Part shown: positions 35,322 through 43,077 of the stretch, one piece after another
Position numbering within the stretch: position 1 is the stretch's first letter
How the letters are laid out: each line of letters opens with the position of its first letter
Source of the DNA: an uncultured eubacterium 1-6
GTDB taxonomy: Bacteria > Bacillota > Clostridia > Lachnospirales > Lachnospiraceae
Assembly: GCA_903789595.1 (NCBI GenBank)
Contig: CAIFEZ010000006.1
Location: 67,509 to 131,508 of the forward strand
DNA: 64,000 nt
Direction: 5' to 3'
Notes under the pieces: generated by a model
What the model was told of the DNA's origin: nothing
What the model saw: only the letters and a program-made list of their open reading frames with translations
The model's database searches: none
Translations under genes and position numbers: made by a program

Positions 35322-36569
35322 ATGAAGGAAATCAAACGCGACATCTATCTGAACAGGTTGATCAGACGCCGTGAAAACGGACTTATCAAAGTGATTACCG
35401 GAATCCGGAGAAGCGGTAAATTTTACCTTCTGGATCCGATCTTTCGAAATTACCTGTTGTCGGAGGGTATTCGTGAAGATCATATTATAAAGATCGAACT
35501 GGACAGAGAATCAAATCGCAGGTATTATCACGATCCCCATGCGTTTGATCAATATATTCGTTCCTTTGTCAAAGATGAACAGATGTATTACATCATTCTG
35601 GATGAAATACAACTGGTTGACGATTTTGAATATATCTTAAACGGTTTGCTTTATGAAAAAAATCTTGATGTTTACGTAACAGGCAGCAATTCCAGATTTT
35701 TGTCATCCGACATCATTACAGAATTCCGCGGGAGGGGAGATCAGATCCGGGTGCAGCCGCTCTCTTTTTCCGAGTATCTCCCCGCATGTGGTATAGAAGA
35801 CAAGTATGATGCCTGGAATGAGTATATGACATATGGCGGGATGCCTTTTGTTATCTCTATACAGGAGGAACAAGACAAGGCGGCATATCTGAAAAATCTG
35901 TTTGAACAGGTATATTTTAGAGATATACTCGAGCGATATGATATAAGAAGGAAGGACATATTGGACTCCCTGGTAAATGTTCTCGCTTCTTCGGTCGGTT
36001 CCCTGACAAATCCGCAGAAAATATATGACACATTTAGAAGTAATGGCGAGAAAGCACTCTCATTAAATACGATAAGCTCTTATCTTTCTTATTTGGAAGA
36101 CGCATTTATTGTGAGCAGGGCGGAACGCTATGATATCAAAGGGCGAAAATATATCAGTACCCCTCAGAAGTATTACTTTACGGATCTGGGCTTAAGAAAT
36201 GCCAGATTGAATTTCAGGCAGCAGGAAGAAACCCATTTAATGGAAAATGCACTGTATAATGAACTGTTGTTCCGCGGATATCATGTCGATGTGGGAGTTG
36301 TCGAAATCCGCGAACAAGGCAGGCGAAAAAGCACAGAAGTGGACTTCGTATGCAATGAAGGCAGTAATCGGTATTATATACAGTCTGCGCTTCATCTGGA
36401 TACGCAGGAGAAGACGTTGCAGGAGAGCAAATCTCTGAATCACATTGGGGATAATTTCAAAAAAATCATTGTGGTAAAGGATCATATCAAACCCTGGCGG
36501 ACAGAAGATGGGATATCTGTAATCGGCATTATGGATTTTATGCTTGATCCGGAAAGCCTGATTCATTGA
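35322..36569 (+). CDS. AAA_14/DUF4143 ATPase with altered Walker A
   Basis: 415 residues, family of orphan ATPases with an AAA_14 domain and a C-terminal DUF4143 nuclease-like domain (TEVDFVCNEGSNRYYIQSA). Walker A reads GIRRSGK33-F34, where Ser/Thr is expected after Lys; Walker B is YYIILDEIQ. The Phe would remove the Mg-coordinating hydroxyl, so ATP hydrolysis may be impaired. Other marks: TGSNSRFLSSDIITEFRGR and FRDILERYDIRR. Its N-terminal homologue with intact GKS is found, truncated, at 41094. Function of the family is poorly known. Confidence 0.85.
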   Translation: MKEIKRDIYLNRLIRRRENGLIKVITGIRRSGKFYLLDPIFRNYLLSEGIREDHIIKIELDRESNRRYYHDPHAFDQYIRSFVKDEQMYYIILDEIQLVDDFEYILNGLLYEKNLDVYVTGSNSRFLSSDIITEFRGRGDQIRVQPLSFSEYLPACGIEDKYDAWNEYMTYGGMPFVISIQEEQDKAAYLKNLFEQVYFRDILERYDIRRKDILDSLVNVLASSVGSLTNPQKIYDTFRSNGEKALSLNTISSYLSYLEDAFIVSRAERYDIKGRKYISTPQKYYFTDLGLRNARLNFRQQEETHLMENALYNELLFRGYHVDVGVVEIREQGRRKSTEVDFVCNEGSNRYYIQSALHLDTQEKTLQESKSLNHIGDNFKKIIVVKDHIKPWRTEDGISVIGIMDFMLDPESLIH

Positions 36570-36600
36570 TAAAAAGAATGGCATTCCGGAGAAAAACGAA

Positions 36601-36655
36601 TGTCAGAAATTCTGACACGAAAGTATTCGGCATTTCCCGTCCGGCCTCTTATAAT
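36601..36655 (+). promoter_or_regulatory. Palindrome plus promoter, copy 1
   Basis: TGTCAG-N5-CTGACA (36601-36617) followed by a block ending in TATAAT (36650-36655). The whole 36601-36663 segment recurs at 48388-48450, where it lies directly before DUF3784 copy 2. Likely an operator-controlled promoter. Here about 1.1 kb, including the lysS fragment, separates it from its DUF3784 gene. Confidence 0.55.
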
Positions 36656-36710
36656 CAGAAATGAAGGAGAGCAAGTCGTCACAAGGCACAATATGGAATA
36701 GGAATGTGTC

Positions 36711-36771
36711 TTTGGCAGAACGCCGCGCCTGGACGATTCCGCCAGATGATTTGCCTGCAGATGTGGTGATT
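36711..36771. repeat. Conserved 60-bp block, copy 1
   Basis: Contains GAACGCCGCG, CTGGACGATT and CCAGATGATTTGCC. A diverged copy is at 44888-44948. Both can be read as ERR(A/V)WTI(P/L)PDDLPAD, so this may be the relic of a small coding sequence shared by two elements. Confidence 0.55.
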
Positions 36772-36962
36772 GATTCTGGCATGAGGCAGAACTGGGAAGC
36801 ATAACACTCTGTAACAATTGACTCGATGTACAAAATTTTGACAACAGGCACATGGCATGAAGTAAACGATAAACCATGGTGACAGACAGGCGATTTCAGG
36901 CAGCACCGGGACGAAACCGGCGATAACAAGTGGAAACAGATCATCAAAAAATAATTTGAGAT

Positions 36963-37508
36963 GGATTCCCGACACTCCGCAGTGGATCTTCTGCTGCTCC
37001 GTCTGAGAACGGTGCAGCCGCTTCCTCCGGGAAAGCAGAGGCAGGAGAATCCGTTGATGGAGAATCGGCCGGGGCGGACGCTGTTTCCGCGGACCAGAAC
37101 GGATTCTTTGCTCCGAATGACAGCATTGACTTTTCAAATGTAAAGATTGAGCCGCTCTTCGAGGAGCAGGTGGACTTTGATACCTTCAGCAAGTCCGACT
37201 TCCGGGCAGTCAAGGTGAAAGAATGCTCCGCAGTTCCGAAGTCCAAGAAGCTCCTGAAGTTCGTCCTGGATGACGGAACAGGCACGGACCGCATCATTCT
37301 CTCCGGTATTCACGCTTACTATGAGCCGGAGGAGCTGGTCGGAAAGACCCTGATCGCCATCACCAATCTCCCGCCGAGAAAGATGATGGGCATCGACTCC
37401 TGCGGAATGCTTCTCTCCGCTGTGAACAACAAGAAGGACAGCGACGAGGAAGAACTCCATCTTCTGATGGTGGACAACCACATCCCGGCCGGCGCGAAGC
37501 TGTATTGA
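36963..37508 (+). pseudogene. Second lysS 3' fragment (tRNA-binding domain only)
   Basis: In frame from GFPTLRSGSSAAPSENG to the stop, this matches the last ~180 codons of lysS (24640-25136). The last 112 codons are nearly identical in protein but differ at many third positions, so it came from a related genome rather than by recent local duplication. It has no start or catalytic core. Interpretation: attachment-site flank brought by, or displaced by, an element integrated at the lysS end. Confidence 0.85.
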
Positions 37509-37530
37509 TTTACATGTCAAAAACCTTCAA

Positions 37531-37571
37531 GGCACTCCTTTTCAGAATCCATCTGAGAGGGGTGCCTTTTT
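37531..37571 (+). terminator. lysS-type terminator, boundary copy 2
   Basis: GGCACTCC (37531-37538) faces GGGGTGCC, with inner TTCAGA/TCTGAG, then TTTTT. Same design as 25196-25236. Confidence 0.85.
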
Positions 37572-37746
37572 GCGTGCAAACAGCAGGAAAAAAGGTCGGT
37601 AAGAAGAACCGGAAGAAGGATCAGCGGGATCCGGATGCGATTTATCAGGAGGGCGGATAGATCCTTCTCTTTGAGAAAAGGCAAAGTGAGAAGTATTCAT
37701 TGTCCTCGTGGGCGCTTTATGGTATGTTCAACTTATAGGCGCAGTC

Positions 37747-37775
37747 GCTTGCGGTCGCAAATTGCGACCGCAAGC
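37747..37775. repeat. 29-bp near-perfect palindrome
   Basis: Arms GCTTGCGGTCGCAA and its complement around a single A. There is no T-run, so it is an operator, recombination site or cruciform candidate rather than a terminator. It lies 80 nt before DUF3784 copy 1; copy 2 has only the last few bases. Confidence 0.75.
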
Positions 37776-37854
37776 TTTGAGAGATTGCAAGAGCCGTGAT
37801 CACGAGCGTGGTAAATGATTCATAGTCAGCGTAAGTGAATAGAGAAAGGGGTAA

Positions 37855-38187
37855 ATGAATATGTCGATAAAGGAATTCTGCATTATCTTGGACCTGGTAA
37901 TGGCTGCCATTTTCTTTTTGATTGGGTTCTTGTTTTACAGATCAAACGGGAGAGTAGCGAACTTCTTAACAGGCTATAATATGAAATCCGCTGAAGAACG
38001 CAAAAAATATGATGAGAAGAAAATGTGTAAGGATTACGGAAAGCATATGATGCTATGGCCGATTCCCTTTTTCATTGGAGCTGTTATTGACTTCGTTTTT
38101 CCTGTAAAGGGAACATTGATCGCATGGGTCATATGGTCAGGCATGTTTATTCTGTTACTGATCGAAAGATATAAAAGAGAAAGATAA
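37855..38187 (+). CDS. DUF3784 family membrane protein, copy 1
   Basis: 110 residues. Three membrane helices with the family motif LTGYNMKSAEERKKYDEKKMCKDYGK between helices 1 and 2. Starts at ATG 37855 or, with better ribosome-site spacing (AAAGGGG), ATG 37861. About 415 bp including 85 bp upstream is duplicated at 48464-48884 with three residue changes. Family function unknown; often in accessory regions of Firmicutes. Confidence 0.8.
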   Translation: MNMSIKEFCIILDLVMAAIFFLIGFLFYRSNGRVANFLTGYNMKSAEERKKYDEKKMCKDYGKHMMLWPIPFFIGAVIDFVFPVKGTLIAWVIWSGMFILLLIERYKRER

Positions 38188-38231
38188 ATCAGAATTTGTA
38201 TTGTTGTGGATCTTAAATTCATTACAAAAAT

Positions 38232-38268
38232 AAGCATCAGTGTGTGTAACACATAACTGATGCTTTAA
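38232..38268. terminator. Bidirectional terminator between DUF3784 and radical SAM genes
   Basis: AAGCATCAGT (38232-38241) pairs with ACTGATGCTT (38256-38265), A-rich on the left and T/A-rich on the right, serving both convergent genes. Confidence 0.75.
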
Positions 38269-38271
38269 AAT

Positions 38272-39141
38272 TTATAAGCCACGCTGGAATGAATTTCTTT
38301 TTGGAATATTTCCTGCGATGGCCTTATCAAGAATGTGCAGAATCGTTTCTTTATCTTTGGGGAGAACACCGTCAATTGAAACGTAATTAGACGCATGATT
38401 ACTGGTAAAATGCAAATCTGGTACTTGGAGATTTTTAACCAGTTCTCTTGTTTCAATCAAGCATTCCGTATCATTCAGAACATGAAAATTTCCCTGCTCT
38501 ATATCCTGATACATTTTTGTGCCGGGCACAGGGGTGTAAGTCATGGCAGCTAAATCGGTTGGCTGCATCTGATTGATCATATTAGCAGTTGCTAAAGCGT
38601 TATCAGCAGAGCGTTCTTTTCCAGCAAGTCCGATTAAAATAATGGCATAGAGTTCCATGCCCGATTCTACAAGATTTTGTCCAGCTTCTAACATCTGTGC
38701 AGAATTGACACCTTTACAGGTATCTTTTAGTACCTTATCATCGCCAGTTTCGACACCTAAATAGGCTTTTCTCAGTCCGGCATCATAGAGCAGTTTGAGT
38801 TCTTCTTTGCTTTTGGAAAGTGTGCTTCTGGGACCTGCATAGGTTGCAACTTCCTGAAGTTCTGGAAAAGTGCGGTGAAGCTTATGCAGGATTTTTAACA
38901 AGTCTGATGTAGGCATAGCAATCGCATCGCCATCGCATAGAAAAACTTGATGGACATTTTTATATGCCTGTTTTGCCATATCAATATCCTCCATGACCTC
39001 ATTGAGGTTTCGGACATGATATTTTTTATCTTTGAACATTCCACAAAATGTACAGGCATTATGGGAACATCCGATTGTAACTTGCAATAGATAGCTTTTC
39101 CACTCACTAGGTGGTCTGTATATATTCCCTTCATAACGCAT
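38272..39141 (-). CDS. Radical SAM protein
   Basis: 289 residues. Cluster-binding cysteines C25-x4-C30-x2-C33 (GCSHNACTFCGMFKDKK), the spacing used by a COG1032-like subgroup instead of the common CX3CX2C. SAM-binding marks include FLCDGDAI and LGVETGDD. It generates a 5'-deoxyadenosyl radical; substrate unknown. It is divergent from an HxlR regulator across 155 bp with two inverted repeats, so it is probably under that regulator's control. Confidence 0.87.
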   Translation of the reverse strand: MRYEGNIYRPPSEWKSYLLQVTIGCSHNACTFCGMFKDKKYHVRNLNEVMEDIDMAKQAYKNVHQVFLCDGDAIAMPTSDLLKILHKLHRTFPELQEVATYAGPRSTLSKSKEELKLLYDAGLRKAYLGVETGDDKVLKDTCKGVNSAQMLEAGQNLVESGMELYAIILIGLAGKERSADNALATANMINQMQPTDLAAMTYTPVPGTKMYQDIEQGNFHVLNDTECLIETRELVKNLQVPDLHFTSNHASNYVSIDGVLPKDKETILHILDKAIAGNIPKRNSFQRGL

Positions 39142-39185
39142 TTGAATTCATCTCCTTTAACTTATTTACAGCTGTTGAAATTTCA

Positions 39186-39259
39186 GGTATAATTTTAATA
39201 CCAGATAAAAATATTATATCTGCTGTAAGATTTATTACAAGTACGCAGAATAATCGTAC
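39186..39259. promoter_or_regulatory. Inverted repeats between radical SAM and HxlR genes
   Basis: GGTAT-N7-ATACC (39186-39202) and GTAC-N11-GTAC (39241-39259) lie in the divergent intergenic region. They are candidate HxlR operators, since HxlR regulators usually act on the divergent gene. Confidence 0.5.
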
Positions 39260-39296
39260 CAGGTATGAAAATATATACTTAAAGGAGAGAGTGCAA

Positions 39297-39623
39297 ATGG
39301 ATACTGAAACATCATATACTGAAAAATGTCCATTACGATACGCATTAGATAAGATCGGTGGAAAGTGGAAAATACCGATTCTATGGGAATTGAACATTCA
39401 TGAAGTTATGCGGTTCAATCAATTGAAAAAAGAAATTCATGGAATAACAAATACAATGCTGGCAAATTCGTTGCAGGAATTAATCGGTGATGGATTATTA
39501 AAAAGAGTTCAGTATAATGAAATGCCATTAAGAGTAGAGTATTCTCTAACAGAGACAGGAAAATCATTATTTCCGATTCTTTCACAGATTACAGAGTGGG
39601 GAAAAAAACAGCAGGAAGATTAG
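39297..39623 (+). CDS. HxlR-type transcriptional regulator
   Basis: 108 residues, winged helix, HxlR signature CPLRYALDKIGGKWKIPILWEL and FNQLKKEIHGITNTMLANSLQEL. Start 39297 follows AAGGAGAG. HxlR proteins often sense quinones, aldehydes or electrophiles through an N-terminal Cys; C11 is present here. First of three consecutive genes each ending in a hairpin element. Confidence 0.9.
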   Translation: MDTETSYTEKCPLRYALDKIGGKWKIPILWELNIHEVMRFNQLKKEIHGITNTMLANSLQELIGDGLLKRVQYNEMPLRVEYSLTETGKSLFPILSQITEWGKKQQED

Positions 39624-39628
39624 GCATA

Positions 39629-39657
39629 AACTTCCAGTTTGTAGTGATAGGTAAGTT
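39629..39657. repeat. Post-stop hairpin element, copy b
   Basis: Six nt after the HxlR stop. AACTTCC (39629-39635) pairs with GG-T-AAGTT (39650-39657) with one bulged T; core CCAGTTTGTAGTG. The arms differ from copy a but remain complementary. Confidence 0.55.
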
Positions 39658-39679
39658 AGAATTTATCGGAGAGGAACAG

Positions 39680-40429
39680 ATGGATTACCAGAAAATAAAT
39701 GCAGAAACTATTGATCGATGGGTAGAAGAAGGCTGGGAATGGGGACAACCGATCAGTCATGAGGAATACATCAAGGCCAGGCATGGTATCTGGGACGTGG
39801 TGTTGACCCCTACGAAAAAAGTACCTCATGAGTGGTTTGGCGACCTGACAGGGAAAAAAGTTCTTGGCCTGGCGAGCGGGGGTGGACAGCAAATGCCTGT
39901 TTTTGCTGCGCTTGGAGCAGATTGCACAGTCCTAGATTACTCTGTGAAACAGCTGGAAAGCGAGAGGTATGTTGCTGAGCGTGAAGGTTACGATATTCAT
40001 ATCATTCGCGGAGACATGACAAAGACACTACCATTTGAAGATGAGGCATTTGATTTGATTTTCCATCCGGTATCCAACTGCTACGTAAAAGATGTAAAAG
40101 GAATCTGGAAAGAATGCTGGCGAGTTCTAAAAAAAGGCGGCCTTCTCTTATCCGGAGTCGATCATTATATCAATTATGTCGTTGATGAAAACGAGTGTGA
40201 GATCATCAATAGTTTGCCATTCGATCCAACGAAAAATGAAGATTATAGAAAACAACTCGAAAGAGATGATGCCGGGATGCAGTTTTCGCACACCCTCGAG
40301 GAACAGATTAATGGACAGCTTGAGGCGGGTTTTACTCTTATGAGCCTCTACGAGGACACGAATGGAGAAGGACGTCTGCATGATCTGAACATACCAACTT
40401 TTCTTGCGATGAGATCAAAAAAATCATAA
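39680..40429 (+). CDS. SAM-dependent methyltransferase (class I)
   Basis: 249 residues from ATG 39680 (GGAGAGG). Rossmann SAM-binding motif VLGLASGGGQQMPVFAALGA, motif II DYSVKQLESERYVAEREG, motif post-II RGDMTKTLPFEDEAFDLIFHP, and WRVLKKGGLLLSG. Methyltransf_11-like small-molecule type; substrate unknown. It forms a compact unit with element c after its stop. Confidence 0.87.
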   Translation: MDYQKINAETIDRWVEEGWEWGQPISHEEYIKARHGIWDVVLTPTKKVPHEWFGDLTGKKVLGLASGGGQQMPVFAALGADCTVLDYSVKQLESERYVAEREGYDIHIIRGDMTKTLPFEDEAFDLIFHPVSNCYVKDVKGIWKECWRVLKKGGLLLSGVDHYINYVVDENECEIINSLPFDPTKNEDYRKQLERDDAGMQFSHTLEEQINGQLEAGFTLMSLYEDTNGEGRLHDLNIPTFLAMRSKKS

Positions 40430-40437
40430 TAGATAAC

Positions 40438-40465
40438 TCAAGTTTGTAGAGCCAAAGAAATTTGA
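40438..40465. repeat. Post-stop hairpin element, copy c
   Basis: Nine nt after the methyltransferase stop. TCAAGTTT (40438-40445) pairs with AAATTTGA (40458-40465), one G-T pair. The core GTTTGTA is shared with the other copies. Confidence 0.55.
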
Positions 40466-40488
40466 ATTTGGTGGGAGGTGTTATACAA

Positions 40489-40822
40489 ATGAAACTGGCA
40501 GACTTATCAACTGGACCAGACTGGGTAGTATATGTTGGATTTATAATATTTGCTGTACTTTCCATAGTTTTAATTTCTGGACATGGAAGTTGGTTAATTT
40601 CCGGATATAATACAGCTTCAAAAGAAGAAAAGGCAAAATATAATGAAAAAAAAGCTATGCAGAACAATGGGAATTGGAATGTCTGTTATAGCAATTCTTC
40701 TATTAATTATGGGAGCGTTTGAAAATATTTTACCGGCATTTTTTGTGTATATTGCATTGGGTATTATTTTAGCTGATGTTGTGATAATTATTGTCTTGGG
40801 AAATACAATATGTAGAAGGTGA
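40489..40822 (+). pseudogene. DUF3784-like membrane protein with poly-A frameshift
   Basis: Start ATG 40489 after GGGAGG. Frame 1 gives helix 1 and ISGYNTASKEEKAKYNEKK; then an eight-A run (40646-40653) shifts the frame. With seven A the protein continues LCRTMGIGMSVIAILLLIMG and a third helix to the TGA at 40820. This is either a real frameshift, a phase-variable tract or a sequencing error. Ends in hairpin element d. Confidence 0.75.
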
Positions 40823-40823
40823 C

Positions 40824-40866
40824 AAATTCCAGTTTGTATGTACCGGCATAAATGAAAACGGGAAAT
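40824..40866. repeat. Post-stop hairpin element, copy d
   Basis: Starts 2 nt after the stop. ATT-CC-A-GTTT faces AAAAC-G-GGAAAT with a bulge; the mismatch sits at the same A as in copy a. Core CAGTTTGTATGTACC. The following ~200 bp to 41093 holds no gene. Confidence 0.6.
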
Positions 40867-41093
40867 CGATCTGGATTACATTGCAAAACACCCGGTATCT
40901 GTGCACTGGTGGGCGCTTTTACCATTCTGCTTTGAACCGGATCATGTTCGATTTTTGGACACAATCGCTTGCGATCACAATTTTCGGTATCAGGTTTTGA
41001 AGGGAATCCGGGGCACCTGGGTTTAATCGGATCTTCTTAGGAGATATATTAAAAAATGCGGATATCCGCAAAAATATCATGAGGTAACAGCGC

Positions 41094-41303
41094 ATGTATC
41101 CGAGAGAGCAGTATCTGAACAAGATCATATCGAAGAAAGACAATGGGAGGATAAAGATCATAACAGGGCTTCGCCGAAGCGGCAAATCTGTCCTGCTTTT
41201 TCAGTTATACCGTGATTGGCTTATAAAAGAAGGAATCTATGAGGAAGAACTCCATCTTCTGATGGTTGACAACCACATCCCGGCCGGCGCGAAGCTGTAT
41301 TAA
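41094..41303 (+). pseudogene. Chimera: AAA_14 ATPase N-terminus fused to lysS tail
   Basis: 69 codons. The first ~48 are the start of an AAA_14 ATPase with intact Walker A GLRRSGKS (compare 35322). At about 41239 the sequence switches in frame to the last 20 codons of lysS (ELHLLMVDNHIPAGAKLY), followed by the lysS terminator. The breakpoint lies inside or beside GAGGAAGAACTCCATCTTC, which also occurs in the copy at 37445. Probably a recombination scar, not a functional protein. Confidence 0.85.
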
Positions 41304-41326
41304 TCTCAAATTTCCAAAACCTTCAA

Positions 41327-41368
41327 GGCACTCCTTTTCAGAATCCATCTGAGAGGGAGTGCCTTTTT
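41327..41368 (+). terminator. lysS-type terminator, boundary copy 3
   Basis: GGCACTCC (41327-41334) pairs perfectly with GGAGTGCC (41356-41363), then TTTTT. Confidence 0.88.
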
Positions 41369-41382
41369 GCGTGCAGACAAGC

Positions 41383-41516
41383 GGGAAAAGAGGCTCCGGG
41401 AGGCGGAGCGCAATATCAAGGTGATCCAGTCCATCATCATGGGGTACAAGAACATTGAGACCACAATGGAGACCTATTTGCGGAGGCGACGGATCGGAAG
41501 AAGGAAGAATCAATAG
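41383..41516 (+). pseudogene. Tyrosine-integrase C-terminal fragment 2
   Basis: Directly after the lysS-type terminator, the frame reads EAERNIKVIQSIIMGYKNIETTMETY, matching the end of tyrosine recombinases (box II GH replaced by GY, then the nucleophile Tyr). A frameshift after this turns YAEATDRKKEE into RRRRIGRRKN. Its position beside a lysS boundary fits an integrase adjacent to its attachment site. Confidence 0.72.
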
Positions 41517-41545
41517 GACTCTTCCGGCTTTTTAATATAAAAGTG

Positions 41546-41587
41546 ATGACACGGTGTCAGAATAACGTTATACTGACAACGTGTCAG
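41546..41587 (+). promoter_or_regulatory. Promoter with twin palindromic operators
   Basis: ATGACA (41546-41551), 17 bp, TATACT (41569-41574). Operator 1 TGACA-CGG-TGTCA (41547-41559) covers the -35; operator 2 TGACA-ACG-TGTCA (41574-41586) covers the start site. The TetR-family gene at 43381 downstream is the natural candidate repressor. Confidence 0.75.
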
Positions 41588-41616
41588 AATATATATACTT
41601 TTTACAGGAGGTTGTC

Positions 41617-41757
41617 ATGAAGAAAAATATTGGAGCAGCACTTGCACTTTACCCGTCACCCGTTCTTGTTGTTGGAGCCATGGTGGATGGAAAACCGAAC
41701 TGGACACTGGTAGCACACGCCGGTTATGCGTCCATGCATCTTCCTTTTGAAAAATGA
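41617..41757 (+). pseudogene. Truncated flavin reductase-like protein
   Basis: 46 codons after AGGAGG: MKKNIGAALALYPSPVLVVGAMVDG, the opening of FMN-binding flavin reductase (flavoredoxin) proteins of about 180 residues. The rest is deleted. It sits first behind the twin-operator promoter, so it may persist only as a leader for the alcohol dehydrogenase. Confidence 0.6.
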
Positions 41758-41805
41758 GAATATTCTGCAGAACCAATGAATCAATAAGAATGGAGAAATC
41801 ATACC

Positions 41806-42972
41806 ATGTTAGGAAATTTTGAATATCATAATCCGGTGAAACTTTATTTCGGAGACCATGCACTGGATTTTCTGGATCAGGAGCTTTCGAAATACGGGAA
41901 AAATGTCCAGCTGATTTACGGAGGCGGATCTGTAAAGAAAAACGGAATCTATGACGAGGTCGTCAGGATTCTTAAGAGAAACGGGAAAAATATCATTGAG
42001 GACGGCGGAGTCATGCCAAATCCAACGATAGAGAAGCTGAGAGAAGGCATACGGATTGCCAGGGAAAATCATACAGATCTTCTCCTTCTGGTCGGCGGTG
42101 GATCCTGTTTTGACTATGCAAAGGCTGTTTCGGTTTCTGTAAACTGTCCGGAGGATCCCTGGGACAAGTACTTTATCCGCTTTGAGGAGCCGGATTGTGA
42201 AATTGTACCGGTTGGCGGCGTGCTGACAATGGTCGGAACAGGGTCTGAGATGAACGCCGGATCTGTGATCACAAACCACGGGCAGAATCTCAAAATCGGC
42301 CATGTGTTTGGCGATGAGGTAATGCCAAAATTCGCCATCATGAATCCGAAGTTCACCCTGACGCTGCCGAAAAAGCAGATGGTGTCCGGCATTTATGACA
42401 TCTTCAATCACATCTGTGAGCAGTATTTTTCAGGCTCCGATGACAATACCTCGGATTACATTGCCGAAGGACTGATGCGGTCGGTGGTTCACAGTTCGAG
42501 GATTGCCGTGAAGGATCCGCAGGATTATGAGGCTCGCAGCAACATCATGTGGACAGCAACCTGGGCGCTTAACACATTGATCTCCAGGGGAAAGTCCACG
42601 GACTGGATGGTGCATATGCTGGGTCAGTCGGTCGGTGCCCTGACGGATGCGACCCACGGCCTGACGCTTGCGGCGGTATCCTTGCCGTACTATCATCACA
42701 TCATGAAAGATGGCCTGCCGAAATTTGTCCGCTTTGCCAAAGAAGTCTGGAGAGTGGATCCTGCCGGAAAGTCTGATGAACAGGCTGCCCTGGAAGGGCT
42801 GGATGCGATGAAATCCTGGATGCAGGAGCTGGGGCTTACTCTGAATATCTCTGAGCTTGGTGCAAACGAGGAAATGATCCCGGAGTTAGTAAAGGGGACA
42901 TTGATTCTTGATGGTGGATACCGGAAGCTCGACACAGAGGAAATTGCAGAAATTTTCCGCGAAAGCCTCTGA
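41806..42972 (+). CDS. Iron-containing alcohol dehydrogenase (BdhA/YqhD type)
   Basis: 388 residues. N-terminal NAD(P) domain with GGGSVKKNGIYDEV and VGGGSCFDYAKAV, and C-terminal metal domain with DIFNHICEQYFSG, HMLGQSVGALTDATHGLTLA. It reduces aldehydes to alcohols in the cytoplasm. Controlled by the twin-operator promoter; with cupin and TetR neighbours it suggests an aldehyde or quinone stress response. Confidence 0.9.
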   Translation: MLGNFEYHNPVKLYFGDHALDFLDQELSKYGKNVQLIYGGGSVKKNGIYDEVVRILKRNGKNIIEDGGVMPNPTIEKLREGIRIARENHTDLLLLVGGGSCFDYAKAVSVSVNCPEDPWDKYFIRFEEPDCEIVPVGGVLTMVGTGSEMNAGSVITNHGQNLKIGHVFGDEVMPKFAIMNPKFTLTLPKKQMVSGIYDIFNHICEQYFSGSDDNTSDYIAEGLMRSVVHSSRIAVKDPQDYEARSNIMWTATWALNTLISRGKSTDWMVHMLGQSVGALTDATHGLTLAAVSLPYYHHIMKDGLPKFVRFAKEVWRVDPAGKSDEQAALEGLDAMKSWMQELGLTLNISELGANEEMIPELVKGTLILDGGYRKLDTEEIAEIFRESL

Positions 42973-43077
42973 TCCTATCGTATCTGGGGCCCATGCGGTT
43001 CAGAATGTCTGGTCCGCAGGGGCATCGCTGACTGACCCAACGGATATCCTGGAAACTTCCACAGGAGGTAATCGGCA

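Noticed and set aside
40449-40480. Riboswitch before the DUF3784-like gene
   Set aside because: The leader is short and explained by hairpin element c; no known aptamer pattern seen.
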